Both the position numbers and the translations under genes were made by a program. 49,261 nucleotides of DNA from assembly GCA_051881775.1 (NCBI GenBank), contig JBJEQN010000077.1:1-49261 (forward strand). The letters run 5' to 3'. The notes beneath the pieces were generated by a model. It was not told where the DNA came from. It saw nothing but the letters and a program-made list of their open reading frames with translations, and searched no databases. Positions within the stretch are counted from its first letter, which is position 1. Every line of letters starts with the position of its first letter. Shown one piece after another: positions 25,427 through 31,744 of the stretch. The stretch is from UMGS363 sp051881775. GTDB lineage: Bacteria; Bacillota; Clostridia; Oscillospirales; Ruminococcaceae.

Positions 25427-25471
25427 GACAGCACCGCATAAAGACCGTGCGATGGCTTTGTGCGGTGTTGT
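25427..25471. repeat. AGACAGCACCGCA imperfect hairpin
   Basis: AGACAGCACCGCATAAAG pairs, with G-U and one mismatch, with CTTTGTGCGGTGTTGT. The outer sequence resembles the ends of the long palindrome at 27555-27728 (AGACAACACCGCACAA). It lies after the GH2 stop and may act as its terminator, as it is followed by T-rich sequence. Confidence 0.5.
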
Positions 25472-25562
25472 AATATTCTTTGAAGAAGACGCAGAAGTTG
25501 TCGGACGATTCTTAAAAATATGTGACAACTGTGGCATAAAATTTATGTAAGGAGGAATTTGT

Positions 25563-25700
25563 ATGAAAGAAGTAACAAAGGTTCCATTTGGTAATTTAGA
25601 TACCAAGGATAACAACGAATTGGAACTGCTTGAAAAAAAGTTAAAAGAAAAATACGAAAATTCAACAGATTCCAAAACTGACAAAGGCAAAACAAGGTAA
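25563..25700 (+). CDS. Uncharacterised 45-residue protein
   Basis: A short reading frame starting MKEVTKVPFGNLDTKDN, with an ideal AAGGAGG seven bases before the ATG and a good terminator just after it. The protein is highly charged, with a helical middle (ELELLEKKLKEKYEN), no signal peptide and no membrane segment. It is alone between the GH2 gene and the minus-strand bofA cluster. I do not recognise a family. The strong ribosome-binding site and terminator argue for a real gene; its GC content is lower than its neighbours. Confidence 0.6.
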   Translation: MKEVTKVPFGNLDTKDNNELELLEKKLKEKYENSTDSKTDKGKTR

Positions 25701-25709
25701 ATATAACTT

Positions 25710-25741
25710 AAAACCGTTCCGAGAGATCGAGGCGGTTTTTC
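25710..25741 (+). terminator. Intrinsic terminator of the 45-residue gene
   Basis: AAAACCG (25710-25716) pairs with CGGTTTT (25733-25739) around a structured GAGAGATC loop, followed by a T run. It lies 10 bases after the stop codon. Confidence 0.72.
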
Positions 25742-25822
25742 TATGTACGAATAAAAGCATACAGAGATTTTTGAAAATAACATCGTCGTAACTATTCACT
25801 ATTCATTAAAGCGCAGCGCTGT

Positions 25823-26089
25823 TCATATCACCCCGAACCTTTCCGCAAGTGCCATTATCAGCACTCCCGGAACGCCGAGAACAAGGGATATTACCGCCGT
25901 AAAAAAGTTCAGCGGCAGGTAAAAGCCTATATATCCTCCTGCGAAATGCACGGCAAGAAGCGCCGCAGCACCCGACGCCATTCCCGAAAACGCCGTGCGC
26001 ACAGGCTTTTCGCTGCGCATATAGGAGCATATCATTATTATTGCGGACAAAAGAAAAGCGGCGTAGAAAATGAGTTTTCCCGTGTTCAT
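25823..26089 (-). CDS. bofA: Pro-sigma-K processing inhibitor BofA family protein
   Basis: An 88-residue protein with two or three membrane segments (about residues 4-20, 29-50 and 55-80). The C-terminal block NFFTAVISLVLGVPGVLIMALAE matches BofA, which sits in the mother-cell membrane around the forespore and holds back the protease that activates sigma-K. I use ATG 26089, which overlaps the stop of the upstream YaaL-like gene (ATGA) and has GGCGGTGAT upstream. The YaaL-BofA pairing is the same as in Bacillus subtilis. Confidence 0.85.
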   Translation of the reverse strand: MNTGKLIFYAAFLLSAIIMICSYMRSEKPVRTAFSGMASGAAALLAVHFAGGYIGFYLPLNFFTAVISLVLGVPGVLIMALAERFGVI

Positions 26090-26352
26090 CTCGGTATCAC
26101 CGCCCTGCACCGTATATCAAGCTCCTTTGCACGGCGCAGAAGGTAGGCATACCGTGCTTTCAGGGCAAGCTCCTCATATATGGAAGCGTCCACAAGCTCG
26201 CTTTCGCATATAAGGTCGTAGCTTTTTTGGTTCTGCTCCAGCAGCTTTGTGACCCGTTCAATGTCCTCCAGTATTTCACGCCGCTCACGCTCCGCAGCAG
26301 CTTCTTCCTTACGCTTCTTTGCGGAGCCGTCACACAGCGACTTTATTGTCAA
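26086..26352 (-). CDS. DUF2508 (YaaL-like) protein
   Basis: This 88-residue charged, helical protein fits the small DUF2508/YaaL family, and lies directly upstream of bofA, overlapping it by four bases, as in Bacillus. Function is unknown. The first usual start in the frame is TTG at 26352 without a nearby ribosome-binding site. A clear GGAGGG sits at 26385-26380, 27 bases further up, and the frame stays open to it with only ATA and ATT codons in start position. The N-terminus is therefore unsure by up to about eight residues. Confidence 0.7.
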   Translation of the reverse strand: MTIKSLCDGSAKKRKEEAAAERERREILEDIERVTKLLEQNQKSYDLICESELVDASIYEELALKARYAYLLRRAKELDIRCRAVIPR

Positions 26353-26401
26353 AAATATATTTACTTTATGTATAATTATCCCTCCAATTTACATTCCGAA
26401 A

Positions 26402-26824
26402 TCATATCAGTAAGTATCCCAGCGCTAATATCAGCTTCATATCTGCTTTTTCCTTCATAAGCAGAACAATGATAAGAATAATGAGCGCCGTATCTCCGTC
26501 ACCGCTGAAAAGGCTGTCAAGACCGCTTCCCTTTTTTGGTGCAGGAGCGCTTTCACAGGGCTTGTTTCCCGATTTTTGAGGCATTGGCGGCGGAGCATTT
26601 GGTCGCTGCACAGCGTTGTTCCGCATAGGACGGTTCATCTGCTCGAATCTTGTTCCCGTGCTGCTGTAGGGCATAGTCGGACGGCTTTGAGGCGGCTCCC
26701 TCTGCATATTCTGTGGCGTGTTCTGCCGAAAAGCACGGTTCGACTGTTCCAGAAGCTGCCTTGTCATACGGTTCATCTCCTTAACTCTGTTTTCAGCCTG
26801 AGAAATACTGCCTTTTTCAGTCAT
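26402..26824 (-). CDS. Uncharacterised protein, disordered with hydrophobic C-terminus
   Basis: This 140-residue protein has an N-terminal helical segment, a Pro/Asn/Gln/Arg-rich, apparently disordered middle (about 35-95), and a C-terminal hydrophobic part, DTALIILIIVLLMK then LILALGYLL, that could be a membrane segment. GAGAGGA stands before the ATG. It lies with two other unknown small genes on the same strand, upstream of the YaaL-like gene and bofA. The neighbours suggest sporulation, but I recognise no family. Confidence 0.65.
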   Translation of the reverse strand: MTEKGSISQAENRVKEMNRMTRQLLEQSNRAFRQNTPQNMQREPPQSRPTMPYSSTGTRFEQMNRPMRNNAVQRPNAPPPMPQKSGNKPCESAPAPKKGSGLDSLFSGDGDTALIILIIVLLMKEKADMKLILALGYLLI

Positions 26825-26859
26825 TTTGTGACCGTCCTCTCCGAAAAATATGCGTTTCC

Positions 26860-27219
26860 TTAAAAAAGATCGTTAAGCATTCCGCTGTCCTTCAGCTTTA
26901 TGTAAGCATTGTAAAGCCTGAGCATTTTAACGGCTTTGTCCGCTTTCTGCTGCCTTTCCTTTGAAAGAAGGGGTTTAAGGGCAAGGATAAGGTCGCAGCT
27001 CGGGTCGCTGCCGGAAAAGCTCTCCATAAGTGACATTATCGCAGGAATACTAAGCGCCCCTGCAATTCCTTCCGCACCGCCGCTGCTGCTTGGGGGTGTA
27101 TCTTCGGAGGACTGCGGAGAGCCGTTTTCCTGCCCTTGTCCGCCGAACATTGCAGCAAGCTCCTGTATCTGCCGCATACTTTCCTCATCGTTCAGAAGCG
27201 ACTGTATTTTTTCCGCCAT
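26860..27219 (-). CDS. Uncharacterised protein, conserved-looking helical C-terminus
   Basis: This 119-residue protein has a short N-terminal helix, a Gly/Ser/Pro/Gln-rich linker (about 25-50), and a helical C-terminal half with LILALKPLLSKERQQKADKAVKMLRLYNAY, an arrangement I associate with small Clostridia proteins of unknown role. GGAGGGG lies upstream of the ATG. It is 36 bases from the next gene downstream, probably one operon. Confidence 0.65.
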   Translation of the reverse strand: MAEKIQSLLNDEESMRQIQELAAMFGGQGQENGSPQSSEDTPPSSSGGAEGIAGALSIPAIMSLMESFSGSDPSCDLILALKPLLSKERQQKADKAVKMLRLYNAYIKLKDSGMLNDLF

Positions 27220-27267
27220 TCCGTCCAGAGCCGACCCCTCCCTTCGCCTTTTTTAAACCGCCCTGTA

Positions 27268-27513
27268 TTATTTGCCGCCCGTCAGCTTGCGGTAAAGTGC
27301 CTGCGCCTGAGGTGTGCTCATAAACTGCTCCAGCGCCTTGGGGTTTTTAACAAGGCTGTTGAACATTGCCTCGTCCGCAGGCTTCATATTTTTCAGCGCA
27401 GAGTCGAATTTTCCGCTTTCCAGCTCGCATTTGAGCTGTTCCTTGGGCACTCCCAGCTTTTTGCTCACAATTTCAAGCAAGCCGTTCATTTCCGAAACGT
27501 TGATATTCTGCAT
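27268..27513 (-). CDS. Uncharacterised 81-residue helical protein
   Basis: A small, wholly helical protein, first gene of the minus-strand cluster that ends with bofA. It has no signal peptide or membrane segment. The centre reads LGVPKEQLKCELESGKF and the end STPQAQALYRKLTGGK. GGGAGG precedes the ATG. I do not recognise a characterised family. The likely promoter lies in or before the long palindrome at 27555-27728. Confidence 0.68.
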   Translation of the reverse strand: MQNINVSEMNGLLEIVSKKLGVPKEQLKCELESGKFDSALKNMKPADEAMFNSLVKNPKALEQFMSTPQAQALYRKLTGGK

Positions 27514-27554
27514 TACCGTGTCCTCCCGTAAAATAAGTTCACCGCAAAGACCTC

Positions 27555-27728
27555 AGACAACACCGCACAATTACCGGCTGCCGCCTTTGCCGCACAGCTG
27601 CTTGCATATTTTCCGTCATATTGCACCAAAACTCCTTGAAATACAGTAGTATTCCTGCGTCGTTTTGATACAATCTGACGAAAAATCTGACTGCGCATCT
27701 GCACGGCAATAATTATGCGGTATTGTCT
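27555..27728. repeat. 174-bp imperfect long inverted repeat
   Basis: The left end AGACAACACCGCACAATTACCG matches the inverted right end (GACAATACCGCATAATTATTGCCG). The pairing goes on inward: TTGCCGCACAGCTGC matches inverted TTGCCGTGCAGATGC, ATTTTCCGTCA matches ATTTTTCGTCA, and TATTGCACCAAAAC matches GATTGTATCAAAAC, to a centre near 27641. The whole gap between the 81-residue gene and the phosphoesterase is mostly this element. It resembles a miniature transposon-like element or a long structured RNA; no transposase is here. Confidence 0.7.
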
Positions 27729-27810
27729 TTATTTTCTTTACAGTTTATGATATAATTGAATATGTTAGAAGCATATCACTTATATATGTTATGCAGGGGG
27801 AGGCACAATT

Positions 27811-28293
27811 GTGAGAATTGTTGTAATGTCCGATTCACACCGCAATGCAGGAGCGGTGGACGATGTTATTGAAAAAAACCTGGATACTGCGGATATGTTC
27901 ATCCACCTTGGAGACGGGGAATATGAAACAGACCTTGTTATGATGCAGTATCCCAATAAGGATATAAGGCGTGTTGCAGGAAACTGCGACCGGGACAGCA
28001 GCCTTCCCGATTATCTTGTGGTCGACCTGCCCAGAGCAAGGATCTTCTGCACACACGGCCATCGTTTTGATGTAAAATACGGACTTGAACGCATTATGTC
28101 CGCTGCGGCACAGAAAAAATGCAATATTATCCTCTACGGTCATACCCACGAGCGCTTTCAGCATTACGAGGACGGTGTATATATAATGAATCCCGGCAGC
28201 TGCTCCTGTCCGAGAGACGGCAAGCCGCCTTCCTACGGCATAATTGACATTACGGACAAGGGCATTATCACGAATATTGCCGATCTAAAATGA
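27811..28293 (+). CDS. YfcE/MJ0936-family metallophosphoesterase
   Basis: The 160-residue protein has the metallophosphoesterase motifs in order: SDSHRN, HLGDGEYE, RVAGNCDRDS, CTHGHRF and YGHTHERFQ, ending with NPGSCSCPRDG. It is a metal-dependent phosphodiesterase with unknown natural substrate. The start is GTG at 27811, with GGGGGAGG upstream. It is followed after about 13 bases by the SGNH lipoprotein gene, probably in one transcript. Confidence 0.93.
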   Translation: MRIVVMSDSHRNAGAVDDVIEKNLDTADMFIHLGDGEYETDLVMMQYPNKDIRRVAGNCDRDSSLPDYLVVDLPRARIFCTHGHRFDVKYGLERIMSAAAQKKCNIILYGHTHERFQHYEDGVYIMNPGSCSCPRDGKPPSYGIIDITDKGIITNIADLK

Positions 28294-28306
28294 AAGGACA
28301 AGCTGT

Positions 28307-29554
28307 ATGATAAAAAATATCAACATTAAGCGTGTTTTAGCGGTATTTATCACCGCATTATCCCTTACCGCCTGCGGAAACGGGGGAGAACAGGCTGTTG
28401 CGGAAGAAACGACCGCTGCCGAGGCTGTAACATCGGAGGAAGTCACAGCCGCAGACCCTTACACCGCTATGGTGCAGCGTTCCCTTGTTTCTCTTGGCAA
28501 TACCCACCGTATGAAGCAGAAGCTGGCGGCTATGGCAAACGGCGAAGAGGTGACGGCGGCGTTTCTGGGCGGTTCCATTACCGAAGGCTACACCGTTCAG
28601 CCCGACCAGTGCTGGGCAAAGCTCACCTACGACTATTTCTGCGAAAAATACCCGAGCGCAAAGATAAATTACGTTAACGCAGGTCTCAGCGGAACGCCCT
28701 CTATCCTCGGCAATCTCAGAGCGGAAAGGGACGTTATTTCCAAGGGTGCAGATATTGTTTTCATTGAATATGCCGTTAATGACGGAAATGACAAGCTGTA
28801 TCAGGAGTCTTATGATTCCCTTGTCAAGACCGTGCTTGAACAGGAAAACGAGCCTGCGGTGGTGCTTCTTTTCAATCGTACCAAGGAGGGTCACACCGCA
28901 CAGGACTATATGAAGCAGATAGGCGAATATTACGACCTGCCTATGATAAGCACCGCCGACGCCTTGACCCCTGCTCTTGAGGACGGCACCGTAAAATGGG
29001 AAAGCTACTACAACGATTCTTCCCACCCAAGCCCCGACGGACACAAGCTGTTTGAAGAGTTTATCGGATATTATTTCAGCGAGCTTGACAAGGCTGCGGA
29101 GGACGGGGAATACACCGTTCCCGTTATAGGCAAATTCGGAGCGCCTTACGAAAACGCCGTTATGATAGAAGCGGACAGCGAGGGCGTTATAGAGAGTATC
29201 GGCAGCTTTGACAAGTCTGCAAGCGTAAGCGGCTTTAATAAGGGCTGGGCGTACAACGGCTCGGCACAGGGTGAGCCTATGAAATTCACGGTCACGGGCA
29301 ACAGCATTTTTCTTGTCTGCAAGCGTAACAACAGCGCCGATATGGGCAAGATAGAGGTCTATATCAACGGCACAAGAGCGAAGATCATCGACACCAACGA
29401 CCAAGACGGCTGGGGCGACCCTTACGCATATCAGGTCATAAAGTGGCAGAGCGTAAAGGAAATGGAAGTTGAAATAAAAATTGCGGAAGGCTCTGAAAAT
29501 AAAACTGCGGAGATACTTGCAATAGGCTACAGCGCAAACGAGACCCTTATGTAA
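28307..29554 (+). CDS. SGNH/GDSL-family lipoprotein esterase
   Basis: The 415-residue protein begins with a lipoprotein signal peptide (LTAC, Cys near residue 23) and an Ala/Glu/Thr-rich linker. The SGNH hydrolase domain follows: GGSIT with catalytic Ser90, NAGLSGT, EYAVNDGN, and DSSHPSPDGH with the Asp/His pair. The C-terminal 130 residues form a beta-sandwich-like domain. The likely role is removal of acetyl groups from polysaccharides at the cell surface. It is followed after 17 bases by a GH3 lipoprotein. Confidence 0.88.
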   Translation: MIKNINIKRVLAVFITALSLTACGNGGEQAVAEETTAAEAVTSEEVTAADPYTAMVQRSLVSLGNTHRMKQKLAAMANGEEVTAAFLGGSITEGYTVQPDQCWAKLTYDYFCEKYPSAKINYVNAGLSGTPSILGNLRAERDVISKGADIVFIEYAVNDGNDKLYQESYDSLVKTVLEQENEPAVVLLFNRTKEGHTAQDYMKQIGEYYDLPMISTADALTPALEDGTVKWESYYNDSSHPSPDGHKLFEEFIGYYFSELDKAAEDGEYTVPVIGKFGAPYENAVMIEADSEGVIESIGSFDKSASVSGFNKGWAYNGSAQGEPMKFTVTGNSIFLVCKRNNSADMGKIEVYINGTRAKIIDTNDQDGWGDPYAYQVIKWQSVKEMEVEIKIAEGSENKTAEILAIGYSANETLM

Positions 29555-29571
29555 TCGAAAGGAAGTATAAA

Positions 29572-30849
29572 ATGAAAAGAGTTATACAAACAGTAATATC
29601 ACTTGCGGCGGTTTTGGCTCTTTCCGCCTGCACGGCAACCATTGAAAAACCATCTCAGACCCAAAGCGGCACGACCTCGGAAGCAGCTGTTCCCGAAGCT
29701 GAAAATGATACGGGCAAAACGGCGGAGGACGATGCTTCCGCACAGGAAACACCTTCGCAGGACGCCTCGGCAAGCAAAGCGGCGGAAAGCTCCGAGACTT
29801 TACAGACAGAGGAAAACCCGGGCGGAGAGCATACCCTTGATTTCAGTTCCGTGAAAGCCCTTGTGGATTCAATGACCCTTGAAGAAAAGACAGGTCAGAT
29901 ACTTCTGTGCAGATACCCCGACAGCGGTGCGGCGGCAGATATGGAGAAGTACAGCCTTGGGGGATATACCCTTTACGCAAAAAATTTTGAATCAGACACT
30001 CCCGAAACTATGCTTGAAAAAACAAACAGGATAAAAGCAGCGGCAAAAATACCGCCCTTCCTTGCAACAGACGAGGAGGGCGGCACGGTAGTCAGAATGA
30101 GCAAGTTCCCACAGTACAGATTAACGCCGTTCAGCTCACAGATAGCACTTGCCAGAGAGGGCGAGGAGGCAATAAAGAGTGAAAACGAGGAAAAAGCAAA
30201 ACTCCTTGCTTCCGTGGGGATAAACTTCAACCTTGCCCCCGTTGCGGATATAACGGAAAACCACCTTGACTATATCTACGAGCGCACCTTCGGCAAGGAC
30301 GCCGAAACCACGGGCGAGTACGTTGCTCTTGTTGTGGAAACGATGAACGAGAATAATATGGGCAGCTGCCTTAAGCATTTCCCCGGCTACGGACCCAACG
30401 TTGACACACATAAGGGCATTGCGGAGGACGGCCGTTCAGCCGACAGCTTTGAGAAGACCGACCTTGTTCCCTTCAGATACGGTATTGAAGCCGGAGCGCC
30501 TGCGGTAATGGTGAACCACAATATCGTCAAGGCGTACGACAGCGAGATGCCGGCATCCCTTTCTGCTGCGGTACACGACCTGCTGAGGAATGATATGGGC
30601 TTTGAGGGAGTGATAGTTACCGACGACCTTGGAATGGACGCAATAACTCTTTATACGGACGGAGAAAGCCCCTATGTTCTTGCCGTTAACGCAGGAAACG
30701 ACCTGCTTTGTACATCCGAGACCGAAACAGCGTACAATGATATACTGAGTGCGGTGCAAAGCGGAAAGATCGACGAAGCAAGGCTTGACGAAAGTGTGGA
30801 AAGAATACTTGAAATGAAGCAGAAGCTTGGAATTATAGAAATAGGATAA
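29572..30849 (+). CDS. GH3 (NagZ-like) lipoprotein glycosidase
   Basis: The 425-residue protein has a lipobox LSAC (Cys20) and a long Ser/Glu/Thr-rich linker (about 21-90). The GH3 catalytic domain follows, with DEEGGTVVRM, NFNLAPVADI, the KHFPGYGPNVDTH motif (Lys268-His269, carrying the Asp-His pair of NagZ enzymes), and TDDLGMDAI with nucleophile Asp351. It should remove beta-N-acetylhexosaminyl residues, perhaps from cell wall fragments, outside the membrane. The usual PGHG is PGYG here, a small change. It follows the SGNH lipoprotein. Confidence 0.88.
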   Translation: MKRVIQTVISLAAVLALSACTATIEKPSQTQSGTTSEAAVPEAENDTGKTAEDDASAQETPSQDASASKAAESSETLQTEENPGGEHTLDFSSVKALVDSMTLEEKTGQILLCRYPDSGAAADMEKYSLGGYTLYAKNFESDTPETMLEKTNRIKAAAKIPPFLATDEEGGTVVRMSKFPQYRLTPFSSQIALAREGEEAIKSENEEKAKLLASVGINFNLAPVADITENHLDYIYERTFGKDAETTGEYVALVVETMNENNMGSCLKHFPGYGPNVDTHKGIAEDGRSADSFEKTDLVPFRYGIEAGAPAVMVNHNIVKAYDSEMPASLSAAVHDLLRNDMGFEGVIVTDDLGMDAITLYTDGESPYVLAVNAGNDLLCTSETETAYNDILSAVQSGKIDEARLDESVERILEMKQKLGIIEIG

Positions 30850-30891
30850 CTGAAAAACATATAAAATTTGCTGTTGCATAATAGTCGCGAA

Positions 30892-30998
30892 GCATAACGG
30901 GATTCCAAAGGGATTAGTCCCTTTGGCGAGGGTCAAGGGGCGAGGAGCCCCTGTCGCTCTCCGCAGAGAGCGAAACACCCCTAAAGTAAGGCATAACG
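30892..30998. repeat. Triple-hairpin module with flanking GCATAACG
   Basis: Three hairpins occur in a row: 30905-30926 (CCAAAGGGA/TCCCTTTGG), 30937-30951 (GGGGC/GCCCC) and 30955-30972 (CGCTCT/AGAGCG). They correspond, inverted, to modules at 31579-31640 and 44728-44790 (CGCTCCTGCGGGAGCG, then GGGGC..GCCCC, then TTGACCCC). GCATAACG occurs on both sides (30892-30899 and 30991-30998), like a target duplication, but eight bases could also be chance. Confidence 0.6.
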
Positions 30999-31036
30999 CA
31001 TTGTAAAAACAATCACAGCAGAGTAAAAGTTACAAA

Positions 31037-31118
31037 GGCGCAATTCACATAAAAAAACGGAACCAAGTAAAGTGTCAAATAACACAAAACTTGTGGAACC
31101 GACTATGTGAATTGCGCT
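31037..31118 (-). repeat. GCGCAATTCACAT inverted repeat, copy 1
   Basis: GGCGCAATTCACAT (from 31037) pairs with ATGTGAATTGCGC (ending 31118). The inner part, read on the minus strand, is CGGTTCCACAAGTTTTGTGT..GACACTTTACTTGGTTCCG, matching copies 2 and 3 on the plus strand. It is thus inverted relative to those copies. Confidence 0.8.
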
Positions 31119-31146
31119 TATTCTTACATATCAAAATAAAGTACCC

Positions 31147-31191
31147 TCGGATAAAAATATACCGAGCGCAGCGAGGTGTATTTTTATCCGA
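31147..31191. repeat. TCGGATAAAAATA hairpin, copy 1
   Basis: CTCGGATAAAAATATAC pairs with GTGTATTTTTATCCGA around a CGAGCGCAGCGAG loop that can also pair. A second copy, inverted, occurs at 44507-44551. In both places it lies next to a GCGCAATTCACAT repeat. Confidence 0.75.
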
Positions 31192-31254
31192 CAAAACAAA
31201 CAAGGGCAGTCAGTTTTTCGCACAAAATCAGCGTTTTTTCACATTTTTTCTGTA

Positions 31255-31404
31255 GGGTCGCACAGTGTGCGCCAGCTTTTTTACATGGAAGTGTTCGTTT
31301 TACCACATTGTCAGTTAATAATCGGTTTTGTGTGCATAATAGCAACCTACTTTGCCGTGTCGCAGGAAAATGCACGTCGTTCCGCTCCGCACATTTTCCT
31401 GCGA
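31255..31404. repeat. GTAGGGTCGCACAGTGTGCGCC module and CGCAGGAAAATG palindrome
   Basis: At about 31250-31273 there is a variant of the TGTAGGGGCGCACA..TGTGCGCCC hairpin found at 13586 and 41005. A second palindrome follows: CGCAGGAAAATG (31361-31372) pairs with CATTTTCCTGCG (31393-31404). Both are non-coding as far as can be seen. Confidence 0.6.
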
Positions 31405-31434
31405 GGGGTACTTTGTTTTTACGGGATAGAAATA

Positions 31435-31517
31435 GGCGCAATTCACATGGTCGGTTTCGCAGGTTTTGTGTTATAAAACACATTTCTTGGTTCCGATTTT
31501 GATGTGAATTGCGCCTT
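31435..31517 (+). repeat. GCGCAATTCACAT inverted repeat, copy 2
   Basis: AGGCGCAATTCACAT (31435-31449) pairs with ATGTGAATTGCGCCT (31503-31517). The interior carries GGTTTTGTGTTATAAAACACATTTCTTGGTTCCG, which has an inner hairpin (TTTTGTGT/ACACA). It begins a composite module that continues to about 31735. Confidence 0.8.
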
Positions 31518-31570
31518 TTGGTTTATTACTTTGTTGCTTTTAAAGCAGCTTTGCGTTGTACCTTAGTTTA

Positions 31571-31735
31571 GGGAATTTCGCTCCTGCGGGAGCGACAATG
31601 GGGCGCTGCCCCCTTGACCCCTGCCACCCTTTGATAAAGCGAAATTCTGTCCTCACTGCCGTTCGGAGTTTTCTTCGAAAACCAAGCAGAATTGACGTAA
31701 ACTTTAGACTGTGTGCGTAAACTTTAGATGCTTGG
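31571..31735 (+). repeat. Second half of the composite module before the flavodiiron gene
   Basis: It holds CGCTCCTGCGGGAGCG (31579-31594), GGGGCGCTGCCCC (31600-31612), CCTTGACCCCTGCCACCCTTTG, and then two copies of CGTAAACTTTAGA, enclosed by CCAAGCA/TGCTTGG (31682-31735). The same order of motifs is seen at 44718-44805. The last hairpin lies just after the stop of the flavodiiron gene and could terminate it. Confidence 0.65.
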
Positions 31736-31744
31736 CAATGGCTG

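Noticed and set aside
25452..25550. 32-codon frame just before the 45-residue gene
   Set aside because: It has no ribosome-binding site and no homologue I know. It overlaps an imperfect hairpin. I kept it only as a remark in the small-gene finding.
27513..27704. 63-codon minus-strand frame in the long palindrome
   Set aside because: It lies over the imperfect inverted repeat, has no ribosome-binding site, and its product is explained by the repeat.
30850..31744. Several frames of 60-180 codons in the repeat-rich gap
   Set aside because: They cross palindromes in both strands, have no ribosome-binding sites and no domain; the region is taken as non-coding.
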